A stretch of DNA of 64,000 nucleotides from Rhodeus uyekii (taxonomy: Eukaryota; Chordata; Actinopteri; Cypriniformes; Acheilognathidae): the NCBI GenBank assembly GCA_037043235.1, contig JAWRVZ010000320.1, forward strand, positions 207,001-271,000, written 5' to 3'. Positions 24,135 to 36,690 of the stretch are shown here, in pieces (within the stretch, counting starts at the first letter, position 1; each line of letters starts with the position of its first letter). The notes beneath the pieces were generated by a model. It did not search any database, was not told the DNA's origin, and saw only the letters and a program-made list of their open reading frames with translations. The position numbers and the translations under genes were made by a program.

Positions 24135-27100
24135 CGTCTCAGGTTACATATGTAACCCTGGTTCCCTGAAGGGGAACGAGACACTGCGTCAAAGCGCTAG
24201 GGGAAATACCCGGGCGTCAGTCATGTGAAGATGTGTGCAACCATTGAGATAAGAACGCGTGTGAATGCGCGTCGCGGGTCAGTGACGTCATGAACAGCAT
24301 AAGAGCGCGCCGAAACCCAGAAGCGCCAGCTAGAGAATGTCTGAAGCGGGTCCGGAGGCGCAAGGAGCTAAGGCAGAGATACAGCATCTCGTTTCCCTTC
24401 AGGGAAGCAGGGTTACATACGTAACCCGAGACGTTCCCTTACATGGGAAGAGGGGACAGGGGACAGGGGACAGCCCTGCCACAAATCTTTGCTGCAGGAA
24501 CTCCAGCACTTTGACAATCTGACAGGTAACTGGGTTCACCTGCCTTTCGCTACACCAGGAACTGAAGACTTTCCACTTCATGGCGTAAAGTTTCATCGTG
24601 GAGGGAGCTGAAGAATGGTCTCTACAACCTCGGTTCAGAGACTGGCGTCAAGGAACTGGGCCCCCTCAGGGGCCAGACCTTCAGCTTCAACAGTTCTGGG
24701 CGGGGGTGGAGAACGCAACCCTCCGCCTGGGACAGAAGGTCCCTCCTGATCTGAATCTCCCAGGGGACTCTGTCGAGGAGGGACACTAGGTCCGAAAACC
24801 AAATCCTGCTGGGCCAGTGGGGGGCCACCAGCGTGAGGCAGACCCTGTCCCGACGAACTTTGTCCAGAACTCCCGGGAGCAGAGCAATTGGGGGAAATGC
24901 ATACAGGTGCAGCCTTGGCCACGCATGCACCATGGCATCCCGCCCTATTAGAGAGAACCACAGAGGGCAATGAGAGTTCTCGACAGAGGCAAACAGGTCC
25001 ACCTGTGCCTGCCTGTATCTCTTCCAAATCTGCTCCTCCACCTCGGGGGGGAGTTGTCATTCCCCGGGCCTCGGCCCCTGTCTCGACAGGATGGCTGCTC
25101 CCACATTCTGGACTCCAGGGATGTAGGCTGCCCTGAGACAGAGCACCTTCCCTTGGGCCCAGAGGAGGACGTGCCGTGCCAACTTGTACATTGGACGCAA
25201 AAGCAGGCCGCCCTGATGGTTGATATACGCGACCACCGACCTACTGTCGGTGAAAACAGTGACATGGCAGTCGCGAAGGTCCAAGAGGAATGCGCGCAGT
25301 GCTCTGCAGACTGCCAGCAACTCCCGCAGGTTTATGGCCTGCGAGTCCCAAATGACTCCCAAGAAAGTGGTTCTCTGAACAGGAAAAAGCACACTCTTCT
25401 TGGTGTTCAGCCTTAACCCCAGCTCCCTCATGTGCTGCTAGCTGCGATGACTGGGCTAACACTAGCCAATCGTCTATATATAGTTCAGGACACGAATGCC
25501 CCGGGAGCATAGAAGGGCCAACGCAGTGTCCACAACCTTTGTGAACGTGCAGGGTGAGAGTGATAGCCTGAACGGAAGTACCCGATACTGGTACGTCTTC
25601 CCCCCCCAAAGGTGAACCGAAGGTACTTCCTGTGTTGTGGAAGGATGGAGATGTGGAAGTATGCGTCTTTGAGGTTGATCGTGATGAACCAGTCCTCATA
25701 CCTGATATGCGTCACGATCTGTTTGAGCGTCAGCATTTTGAACTTGAGACGCCTGACTGTGCAATTTAGAAGACGCATATCTAGAATGGGCCGCAACCCT
25801 CCATCCTTCTTTGGAACTATGAAGTACCGGCTGTAGAAACCGGACTGTTTGTCTGTGAGGGGTATATACTCGATGGTCTCTTTCCGCAGTAGAGTGCTTA
25901 CTTCTTGTTCCATAACCAGAGCCTGCTGGGGGCCTACCAGTGACGGTAGGACCCCCGAGAAAAGAGGTGGTGAAGCCTCGAACTGAATGGTATACCCGAA
26001 GGTTACTGTGCGCAGGACCCATTGAGAGACGCCCGGCAGACCATGCGGCCTGGGACTCTACTAAGGGAACCAGCCTCTCGAGGCTGGCCTCTGGTGCTGT
26101 GAGCAGCGCCACCATAAGGCCGGGGTTTCCGGAAACCACTCGGGTGGAATGCTCTAGGAGCCTCCTTGGAGGGGGCAGCTCTCCCATGCCAGACTCCCTC
26201 AAAAGCCGTCCACGGGAGGAGCTGTCTCGTTGCGGCTGTCTTATGGTGTCAGGGCCACTTGCTCTTAGCCTTCTTGGCGTCCAGGAAAGTCCTTAGATCT
26301 GTCCTTTTGCCAGAAGGCCGAACCTGAGAGTGTCAACCCGACCCCCCGGGTTTTATGGGGGGTAAACGGGCGGCAACACTCTCTTTCTGCGTGGCCCGAT
26401 ATGAGGAGCTGTGAGGCCGCCAGCCACGAAGGGCAGCGGGGAAGGACTCTATCTGACAGGGGAAGGATATCTGACAGGTTGAGCCAAAAATGTATCTCCG
26501 TGGCCACCAGAGCCGCCATGGAGCAGCCGAGTAGGCTGTCTCCCTAGTGGCCCGTAGAGACAAATCCATGGCCCGGCGCAGCTCTGCCACTGCTTCCGGG
26601 CCAATGCCGCTGCCCTGGTCGAGGTCGCCCAGCAACTCTGCCTGGTATGCCTGCAGCAGTGCCGAGGTGTGAAGGCACGCCGCAGCCTGCCTTGAGGCGG
26701 AGAATGCCGGGGCTTTGAGGGAGGATGCCGATTGGGGTACGAGGTATCCCGCAAGAGCCTCGTCCACCTTCGGCATCCCGCCATAGCCATGGGGCTGAAT
26801 TCCGACAAGAGTAGCATACATAGCACTGCGGTGTATGCACCATGTCGGAGGCTGGCCTTCTCCATGATCTCGACACCTCGGTGTGGAGATCACGGAAGAA
26901 AGGTAGTGCCTGGCGATGTTTGATGATGCGAACTGGTAGGTAGCGCTCGTCCAATTTGCTCTGCCAGGGACGCGTGCTCCCGAATCCTGACTGGGACCGG
27001 ACTCATCCCGAGGGGGCTGAGATGCGGGAAGATCCGTCTCTAGACCCTTTGAGAGGTCCATCTGCGACCCCCAGGAGCGCAAACGCCGCTGAGCCTCAGC

Positions 27101-27590
27101 TACAGCGAGTCCCGAGCCCTGGGGAACGCGAGCCTGAGTGCCGTCATTACACGTCATTGAACCTCTCGCAGTCCTCACAGCCAGCGCCCTCGAGCGCTGA
27201 CCAAGCATGCTCTGCTCCCAAACAGACGACGCACAGATTGTGAGTATCCCTGCCCGTAATGAAATGTGGACAGGGAAAAACACACGGTCTAAATGTCTGT
27301 TCACTCGCCATATTTTCACAAACACACACTCCAGTCCCTAATTTTTTAACTAAAAGGTGTTGTTAACACAATCACACTTTCTCACTCTCTCAGCTACACA
27401 CAACACGCTGAAGACATTCAAAGCTGGCGCTTCCGGGTTTCGGCGCGCTCTTATGCTGTTCATGACGTCACTGACCCGCCACGCGCATTCACACACGTTC
27501 TTCTCTCATTGGTTGCACACATCTTAACGTGACTGACAAAGGGTATTTCCCCTAGCGCTTTGACGCAGCTCGAGTTCCCATGAAAGGGAA
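24135..27590 (-). mobile_element. DIRS copy A, inserted in intron 2 of unit B, YR truncated
   Basis: Terminal sequences (CGTCTCAGGTTACATATGTAACC..., GCGCTAGGGGAAATA) at the left recur inverted at the right end (about 27420-27590), the inverted-terminal-repeat layout of DIRS elements. Comparison with intron 2 of unit C, where GCTTGCAGAAAG joins CCTCTATATAAAATAAA directly, places the element exactly. Read on the minus strand it carries gag, RT, RNase H and the following domain. The tyrosine recombinase is cut after its first 50 residues (24440-24596) and joined to the terminal repeat region. Confidence 0.85.
24622..27325 (-). pseudogene. gag-RT-RNase H-MT-like frames of DIRS copy A
   Basis: Fragments in shifting frames: gag-like (26333-27325, with VPQSASSLKAP and GIGPEAVAELRRAMDLSL), RT (25485-25913, SRYFIVPKKDGGLRP and LKDAYFHIS; YIDDW near 25470), RNase H (25057-25431, VFTDSRSVVAYINHQGG), and the domain between RNase H and recombinase (24622-25060, DLFASVENSHCPLWFSL, FPPIALLPG), described as methyltransferase-like in DIRS elements. 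Numerous frameshifts make it inactive. Confidence 0.75.
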
Positions 27591-28104
27591 CCGCTATATA
27601 AAATAAATGCATGTATGATTTTTTTTTTTTTTCCGTCTGCTTGTTGTTTTATTTGCTGTGGATTCTATTAAAGACTGTTTGCATCTGATTCTTCATCGTT
27701 GATATTTGATATTTTTAGTTTGTTTATTTGTTTATTTCTGATTTTCATTAATCATTTATTTTATTCTCCTTTTGCTCTGATTTAAATTATTTAAACTTGT
27801 CTGTAGCTCTGAATGATGATATATTGCATTAACATGATAATCCACAGATGTTTCTTATATTTAGTGATTCATCTGTCATTTATGTAAATAAATATAAAGG
27901 GAATAAATTGTCCAATGGGGAAAAGAAACAAAAAGAATGTGATGTTGTTCTGCTGGGAGTAAATGTCATTGTTACTAATGTAATCCCTGTTCACTGAAGG
28001 AGGGAAAGGAGACATTGCTTCGTCTGACCCATTGGCTGATTGAATTGCTGTTTTAATGAAAGCATAAAATATTTAAACATGAATTACCAGGTTTCTCATT
28101 ACAG

Positions 28105-30765
28105 GAATCAGACTTTGGACGCAAGATCAACTGCAGGGAAACATCAACACAAAACCCCAAATCAACACAGATTTCACAGTCACAGCTTCAGACTCAATTG
28201 AAGAAAAATCCAGATTGCTGAATATTGACGGTTGTCTGAAACTGAGTCTTTTTGGTGGACTCGTCAATGTAAGTGGAGCTGCCAAATATCTCAAAGACAC
28301 AAAGAAATCATTCAATCAACAGAGACTGACATTACATTATCATTCAACCACTAAATTTGAAGAACTGATCATAAACCTCTTTGCTTCTGGAGACATGGCT
28401 CACTATGACAATGATGTAGCCACACATGTAGTGACAGCTGTGCTTTACGGAGCAGACGCCTGCTTTGTGTTTGATAGAGAAGTTTCATCAGATGAGGATA
28501 AAATGGAGATTGCTGGAGATGTAAAGGCTGTCTTGAAGGAGCTAAAAGGCATTTCGTCTGGAAGCATTGGTGCAAGTATGAAACTGGATGACAATCAGAA
28601 GACCGCTGGCCAAAAATTCAGCTGTACATTTCATGGCGACTTCCAGCTCCCATCTAATCCAACCTCTTTTGAAGATGCTATGAAGGTTTTTGAGGATCTT
28701 CCCAAACTGCAGGGAGAAAACAAAGAGTTTGCGGTTCCTCTGAGTTTGGCTTTATCCTTTGGACAAACTCTTTTCGCAAGCTGTAATGTTTCAGCATGAA
28801 ATCAGCACAGGTTTAAGCTCAGATATTGAATCTGTAATTGAGAGTTTAAGTACGATTGAGATGAAATGCAGTGATCTTCTGTCAGATACGCCTGCTCTGA
28901 CATTTACTGCATTTCATGATAAAATCAGTGACATGAAGAAAAACTGCTACCAGTACCGATTGAGTCTCATGAAGAAACTCGGCTCTCTCTTACCAAAGAT
29001 CCGTGGAAAATTCATAGAGGATACAGAATTGATCGATCTTCTACGTGATCATGAGGAATCTCCATTTGAGAGAAACGCTCTTGAAAAATGGCTGATAGAG
29101 AAAGAGGAAGAATCTGAAATCATTAAAGCATTGCTCACACAACTGAAAAAGTTAGGAGCAACGGTAGAAATCAACCTCAATAAAACTTTAATGGATCTAG
29201 AAGTTAAACATTTGGTCAGCTACACTTTCACATCATTGAGCTGCTCAGATCTGCTTCTTTCTGAACAAAAGACCTTCCTAAGTTCTTCAAGAAAAGGAAA
29301 AAATGAAGAGAAAAGCTCTGAATCCGAACACAAGACTTGGCTCATGCCTGACGTCCAAAAGACTATGAGGAACAACTTGAGAGTATTTAAAACCTTAAAA
29401 GGTAGCAAATCAGCCAAATTTATTGTTTCATCAAAAGACATGGCAAATAATCCAGGTTCCTGCATTCTGCTGTATGAAAATGAATCTAATGAAGCTGTTT
29501 GCTTCACTCCTCCATCAAAACCAGACTGTCCAATCAATGAAGATGTCAGATATAGCCAAGTGGTTTTAAAAGTGTCTCCACCGTGTCCTGATACAGAGCA
29601 GCTCAAATTACTGTACAAAATGAAGGAAGAGAAAGACTGGAAATCTCAAACTGTGTCAAAGAATCAGAATACAGTTACTCTGACTGATCTCAGACCTGAT
29701 ACTGAGTACAATATTAAATGTGCAGCAGTAGGAAAACTCGACTACACCGTAGAGAGCGATGTGACGCATCTCACAGTCATAAACCAGAATCTCATCAAGG
29801 CCAAAGAGTCTGCTATTGAAACTCTAAACTGGACTGAAAACAAGTGCCGTGGACTTTTGGAAAAAAACAGGGAAACAACTTTTAGTGCATTTCATAAGAA
29901 AATACAAGATATGCAGCAAAACTGCCGAATGTACCGACAAGATTTCAGTGACCGAATGAAGTCTGTGATTCAGTCAGTGAAAGTGTGTGAGAAAGAGTCG
30001 TGTGCTCTGAAAGATCTTCTGCAAGCTCATGATGAATCTCCATTCAGTGAAAAGAGTCTGAAAGACTGGATCACAGTGAAAGAAGAAGAACTGAACACAG
30101 TGAACGAGTTTCTTCGGCAGTTACTGGACTTTGGAGCCGAAGAGAACGGGAGCTTGGACTCATATTTGTCAGATATTCAGGTGGAGAATGTGTTTTGTTA
30201 CACTTTCAGTTCTCTTGATCAGCCAGATGAGTTTCTTAATGAGCAGGAAAATTACAGGAATCCTCAAATGATGAGAAAACCAGAGAAGAAACCTGATGTG
30301 GCGTCTCAATCATGGCTCACTGGAAGCATCAGGGAGAAAATGAGAGAACATCTGAAAACATTTAAAGAGTTGATGACGTCACGTAAGAGTCAAAGCACTA
30401 AATTCATGGTTTCCATAAAAGAGCCTGACAAGCATCCAGGTTCCTGCATTCTGCTGTATGAAAATGGATGTAATGAAGGTGTTTGCTTCACTTCTCCATC
30501 AAAACCAGACTGTCCAATCATTGAAGATGTCAGATATAGGCAAATGGTTTTAAAAGTGTCTCCACCGTGTCCTGATACAGAGGAGATCAAATTACTGTAC
30601 AAAATGAAGGAAGAGAAAGACTGGAAATCTCAAACTGTGTCAAAGAACCAGAATACAGTTACTCTGACTGATCTCAGACCTGATACTGAGTACAATATTA
30701 AATGTGTATCAGTGGGCAAACTCGACTACACCAGTGAATCTGATGTGACCACAGTTTTCACAAAG
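28105..30765 (+). pseudogene. Unit B exon 3: SNTX MACPF domain plus two tandem helical/thioredoxin/FN3 modules, one frameshift
   Basis: The acceptor TCATTACAG (AG 28103-28104) fits exon 2 phase. The donor ACAAAG|GTAAGA (GT at 30766) leaves phase 0. Order: MACPF-like (28105-28790, THVVTAVLYGADACFVFDRE), FAT-like helices (28800-29240), thioredoxin-like (29335-29520, GSCILLYENE), FN3 (29520-29770, LTDLRPDTEYNIKC), then the same three again: FAT-like 29790-30200, thioredoxin-like 30310-30500, FN3 30500-30765. Unit C has one set. Near 28742 the sequence reads CTGAGTTTGG where unit C reads CTGAGAGTTTGG; the two missing bases shift the frame and stop it at 28799. The frame resumes one register over and stays open for 669 codons to the donor. 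MACPF folds belong to the perforin/cytolysin superfamily; activity here is unknown. Confidence 0.85.
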
Positions 30766-31189
30766 GTAAGATGCTTGTTCAGGAAATATCAGCTATATAA
30801 TTTTACCACGTCATTAAACACTGTTATTTTCATCTTGAAGCATTTTCACACGACTCAACATACACAACACAATTACTAGTCTGATGTTCTCATGAATATT
30901 ATTGCGGATCCCATTAAAGGACCATTTTAGGTTGATACTGTAGAATATAAAGGTAACAAGGTAATCTAGAGATGTCACTCAGATGCTTGCATGTGGGATT
31001 CAATGAACTAACAAAGAACCTAATGGCATAAGTATACAAAACAGAAAGATTTAAAACCAAAATCATTCCAACAGTTCCAATCTGATATTACGCATGTAAG
31101 AGTAAACTGAAAAATGAAACCTAATGAGTAAAGTTTGTAAACAAACTTTGAAATTGGCTTGAGAAAGCCTAGCCGTAAAGATTAAAGTA

Positions 31190-31960
31190 ATAAAACTGGT
31201 ATGTCACTAGCAAGATTTAGTATAAATTACAAGGTGTAAGGTGTAACATGAATTAGCATGTCGTTAGCAAGATTTTACATGAATTATCACGTCACTAGCA
31301 AGATTTAATATGATCTAGCTTGTCGACAGCAAGATTGAACATGAATAAGCATGTTGCAAGCAAGAGTACATTTAGTATGTATTAGCATGTTGCTAACAAG
31401 ATTTAGAATGAATTACCATGTCGCTAGCAAGATTTAACATGAATTACTGTGTCGCTAGCAAGATTTAGTATTGACTAACATCTCGCTAGCAAGATTTAGG
31501 GATAACAAGCATGAGGCTAGACAGATTTAGCACTAACTAGCATGTCGTTAACAAGATTCACGTCGGTATTAAGAATTGGCACTAATTTATATTCGTTAGC
31601 AAGATTTAGAGGCTATAATCATGTCGCTAACAAGATTTACTACGAACTAGCATGTCGATATTAAGAATTAATGTTAATTAACATTTAGTTTGCAAGATTT
31701 AGAGGGAATTAACATGTCGCTAGTAGGAATTAGCACTAACTAGCATGTTGCTAGCAAGATTTACCACTATTTAGCATTTCGCTAGTAAAAAAAAAAGTGG
31801 CAATTAACATGTCACTAGCAAGATTTACCACTAACTAGTATGTCAATAGCAAGATTTAAGGATAAACAGAATTTCGCTAATATGATTTAACATTAATTAA
31901 CGCTTAGCTAATCACTATTAGCATGTAGCTGTTCACTGCTAGCATGTGTAGCATGTTAGA
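31190..31960. repeat. Degenerate minisatellite of ~30-base units in intron 3 of unit B
   Basis: Units built on GCATGTCGCTAGCAAGATTTA followed by 8-10 variable bases (often ACTAACTA or ATGAATTA) repeat about two dozen times with many substitutions. The TAGC/GCTAGC core is retained. There are no conserved unique spacers and no protein neighbours that would suggest CRISPR. Confidence 0.85.
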
Positions 31961-31989
31961 AATCTTGTTTTCTAGCATGAGTCAATAGA

Positions 31990-33260
31990 GCCAACTCCCA
32001 TGTCTCTATGACGTTTTGATACAGCGATATAGGTCTGGCTAAACGGTTGCTAGGGTACTCGAGTTGCTAAGGAGTGGCTTGGCAGCTTGCCAGTGATATT
32101 ACTCCAAAGGCTGCTTGTCACAATTAATTGACATAAACCAAACACAACGCCTCTAAGACATTCAGAACTGAAGATATCTTGCTTTGCATTGGGTTGCTAG
32201 GGTGCCCAACAATGGTTGCTAGGGCATGGCTAGCAAGTGTTGAAGAGTTTTCTGCCCAAGTCCAACGAGCCCACCCTCAATTTTCTATGACATTTTTATC
32301 CAGAGATAGAAGTCAATCTATTTGAATGGAAGTCTATGGGATGGGTTGCTAAGGTGCTCTAAATGGTTACTAGGGCGTGGCTTAATAGCTTCCCATTGAT
32401 CCTGAGACACTCATTGGTCGCCTGAGTAGAATGAGCCCTCCCCCTTGTCTCTGTGATGCTGTGCTGAAGAGATATGTTCAATTCAAAATCCCTATGCATT
32501 TTGCCATAGTAGATGGTGTTTCATGGGACGTCCTTCCCCATTCATCTCTATGGGGAAATTTGGGCAGCTCTAGCACCCCAGGGGTGCAACTTTCACCCCA
32601 TTGTGTAGTATGTTCTTAAAGAGGCTGTCACCCTCTTCAAATGTGGCAAGTTTCATCTTTTTACAAATTCCTCGCTCCGAGTTATTAATCGTCAAAGTTT
32701 GTTGCAATGCAAAGTCAATGGGATTTCTCTGCTCTTTCTTCACCCCTGGGGCGAACACCGTACCCCCGATCACTTAGAAAAGATAGAGCACCCTTCTCCT
32801 CAATAGGCCGCACGTTTTGACACCTCATTCATGGGTCTGGGACAAACGCTCTGGGAACAGGAGCGCGCCTAAAATTTCACGGAATGGTTTTTACTCTCTT
32901 CTAGGACGGCCTTCCCCATTCATCTCTATGGGGGCATGTTTGGGCAGCTCTAGCACCCCAGGGGTGCAACTTTTGCCCCATTGTGTGGTATGTCCTTACA
33001 GAGGCTGTCACCCTCTTCAAATGTGGCGAGTTTCGTCTTTTTACAAATTCCTTGCTCTGAGTTAGTAATCGTCAAAAAAAAAATTCAATGCAAAGTCAAT
33101 ACGTACAAAAATCACTACTTTTTCGCCCCTGGGGCGAACATCGTACCCCCGATTGCTTAGAAAAGATATATCACACCTCTCCTCAATAAGCCGCACGTTT
33201 TGACACCTCATTCATGAGTATAGTACAAACGCTCTAGGAGGAGTAGCGCGCCAAAAAAAA
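31990..33260. repeat. Dispersed fish repeat with a ~380-base internal duplication
   Basis: The first part repeats GGTTGCTAGGG variants with GTGGCT (31990-32400). The second part contains two copies (about 32530-32810 and 32905-33240) of a block with CCCATTCATCTCTATGGGG, CTAGCACCCCAGGGGTGCAA and CACCTCATTCATG. It ends in TGCTCCGCTTCGCGAGCACC / TGCTTCGCCTTTGACAAGCACC hairpin-like sequences (33309-33390). No coding potential. Probably a non-autonomous element; family unknown. Confidence 0.55.
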
Positions 33261-33614
33261 GGTGGAATCAGCATCATTATTATAGGCTTGGCAAGATAGT
33301 AATAGTAGTGCTCCGCTTCGCGAGCACCGCTAATAAGTATGCAAGAAAACAATAGTGATGCTTCGCCTTTGACAAGCACCACTAATTAAGTTTATTACAA
33401 TATCAGTATGCTGACTTTCTAAAGCAAAATTGAAAAAAATTATAATGTAAAAATATATAATGTTTACCTTTTCTTGGTTGGTTTCCAGACTTTTTATATC
33501 AGAGATGTTGGTGCACATTTCATAATTTTATGATGATTTAAATGGTATTGTACAACATTTATGCAGAATCATTTTTGTTGTTATTGTGTGTTTTTTTTTT
33601 TTATATATAAACAG

Positions 33615-34875
33615 AACAAAAACGATCTCATGAAAAAAAAGCATCTTAATTGAAAATGGAAATTCTGCTCGATACCATCTCCGAAAACAGACAGACGATG
33701 TGGATCAATCTCAACCATATAGAAAGATGATCTTTGGGGAAAGAGACGAACAGAAACCCCATAAAACCATTCTGATGGTGGGAGAAACTGGAACAGGAAA
33801 AACAAAATTGATCAACACAATGATCAACTACATGTTAGACGTGAAGAGAGAAGACAAGGTTTGGTTTGAGATCACAGATGATCAGAGTGAGCGACCGAAC
33901 ACAATTTTATAAGCAGACCTCCAGCATCACTGTCTACGGGTTTTATCTTCCAGAGAGTAAAACTGATTTAACAATCATCGACACACCAGGATATGGAGAC
34001 ACACGTGGAGTTGATCTTGATAAAGAGATTGCTGTAGGTTTGCTTAGTTTATGTAAATCTGCAGGAGGGATTCATGAAATAGATGCAGTGTGACTGGTGA
34101 TTAAAGCAACACAGAATAGACTCTCTGACAGACAAATATACATATTTGATGCTGTTCAGTCTTTATTTGGGAGAGATATTGCTGAAAACATTGTCTTGCT
34201 CTTCACACACTCAAGAGTCACTGTTCCTAGAAATGCCCTGATGGCTGTTAAAGAAGCTAAAATCAAGTGTGCAGTGAATGACAAGAAGAAGCCAGTGTTT
34301 TTCCTGTTTGACAACTGCCAAGGAGAGACTTTTGATGAAGAATTTCAGATGATCCAGGAACAGTCATGGAATCTCAGTTTTACTGGAATGGCAGGATTGT
34401 TCAAGTTTCTTGACACAATACAACCAAAATCCTTGCAGACGACTCAAGATGTTTGCAGAAACGGAAGCAGTTGTAAGTAAATGTGTCTGATCTATGTGTT
34501 CAAGTGATTACACAAAAGCAAAATGAGCAGAAACAAACTCAAGCTGCTCTCCAGAAAAACAAGGAACAAGCCAAGAGCCGTAAATTGTTTGTGTATGAAT
34601 TTGATGTGCCTTATAAAGAAAAGAAGCTGGAAGAAGAACTAGGAGAACTAGAGAAAGAGAAAAAGAAGCTGGTGTTTGAATCTTTTCGCTGTGTTACAAC
34701 TCTGGAGAAGATCTCACTCAACACTGATTCTCTGCTCATACTTCATCATAGTGATTTTCTGATTGAGAAGCTGAAGGAAATAAATGAGCCTGAAAAGGCT
34801 GAAACACTGGAAAACATCAAGAAGAGAGCAGGAGAAGAAAAAAACAAACTGCTGGAATACATGAAAATATGTTAA
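33615..34875 (+). pseudogene. Unit B exon 4: AIG1/septin-like GTPase, disabled
   Basis: The acceptor AAACAG (AG 33613-33614) is followed by a segment homologous to exon 4 of unit C. The A-run after CTCAT has 8 A against 7 in unit C, shifting the frame within 10 codons. From about 33660 the GTPase reads GETGTGKT (33781-33804) to a second shift near 33900, then DTPGYGDTR, then the same TGA as unit A (34091-34093), and a third shift near 34470. The tail keeps the coiled coil (LEEELGELEKEKKK) but lacks the Cys-rich knuckle of unit A. Three frameshifts plus a stop make this exon unlikely to be translated beyond a short stub. Confidence 0.8.
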
Positions 34876-34994
34876 ATCAGAGAATTAGAACAGTGTACCA
34901 TGAAAATGTAATGCACTTTATAAATGTGATATAAAGCTGTTTTTGTTTGACTAAAGTCTTGCTAAAAACTGCAATGAAGCCAAATGTTTGAAAT

Positions 34995-35060
34995 GTTTCA
35001 TCAAGAAGAGAACAAAAGAAGGAAAACAAGGAGCTCTGGGAAACATTACAAGATTTAATT
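34995..35060 (+). repeat. Duplicated 3'-terminal coding segment of the GTPase
   Basis: CATCAAGAAGAGAACAAAAG...GGAGCTCTGGGAAACATTACAAGA resembles the last coding bases of unit A (8763-8820), although unit B already ended at 34875 with its own version of the tail. It is a local duplication remnant. Confidence 0.55.
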
Positions 35061-35886
35061 TGTATTAAGTATGTTTGAACTTAAAATATTTGGTCGTGTG
35101 TTGTTTTTCTTTTGAAAAACATGTCTATGCTGATCCTCCATTGAAACTGGCATGAAGCATCTAAAAGCTGGTCCTCATGGGAAACAGGATCAAACTATAT
35201 TGTATTAAATTAGCAATAAATTAGCAAATGTAAAATATGATGTTGTTTTTGGTCATTTCTTTCTTTTTCCCCCAAAGACATTGACAGCAGCATAATGTTT
35301 CTGCATTAAGAAACTGTTTATTATAGCAATACTGTTTATTATTATGAAATCAACAAATAGATATAACATTGATTTAATCGTGGTCACTATGAGTCTGTTT
35401 AGAGGCTGTATTTGTATTATGAAGCACTTCCACCTAGAGGCCAAATGAGAAAATAATGAGTACAGGAAATAAAGAGAAAATTGTAATGACTTTAATAATA
35501 CTTGATTACTTGAATACTTAATATTCACTTTTAAGTTGCTTCATCGATTCTTTTTGAAATGGTGCTACAATTTCTCTTATGAATAAGAATATGAAGAGAT
35601 AATATAAAATGCTTTCACTTGTACCTCATTTTTTATCAGTTTATTAATTTAGTTTTAGATTTTGGTATGAATTTCTTTCTTTTTCTTTGTTGCTCAATTG
35701 TTTACACACATTTCCTGAAAACTTTAACACATTTCTTAAAACTATAACTACAAATTCAAGACCACAAAAGCAACTGACCAAACAGTATTCAAAAATGTCT
35801 AACTTTGGCTTCAAAGGCTCTCAAAATCTTTGAGACATTCACTCTGAACACCCATTACACACTGTGAGATTAAACTATAAGATCAT
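35061..35886. other. AT-rich interval without gene
   Basis: No motif, splice pattern or repeat structure was recognised. Confidence 0.4.
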
Positions 35887-36464
<578 letters not shown>

Positions 36465-36599
36465 ATCATAAACTCACTCAATAAAAGAAACCGCAAAACA
36501 TTTTCCATCTTTGTGCAATATAGCAATCAGCATAAATTACAGAAAGTGTTATGGTTAATTTATTTAATTCATGCTTTTATCATCGCATTCAAGAAACAC

Positions 36600-36690
36600 A
36601 TTGACATTCTAATCAGTTCTTGCTTTCCCTGGGAATCGAACCCATGACCTTGATGTTGCAAGCGCTGCAGTCTGCTGTTTGAGACAGGAA
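36600..36690 (-). mobile_element. tRNA-derived SINE fragment
   Basis: The minus strand holds a perfect pol III B box, GGTTCGATTCC (about 36632-36642), in GCTTGCAACATCAAGGTCAT context typical of fish tRNA-derived SINE heads. No cloverleaf or intact A box was found, so it is not called a tRNA gene. Confidence 0.5.

Noticed and set aside
31190..31960. CRISPR-like regular repeats
   Set aside because: Units are degenerate, spacers are not unique, there are no cas genes, and the DNA is vertebrate.
36625..36690. tRNA gene
   Set aside because: A B box is present but no cloverleaf or intact A box was found; a SINE fragment is the better call.
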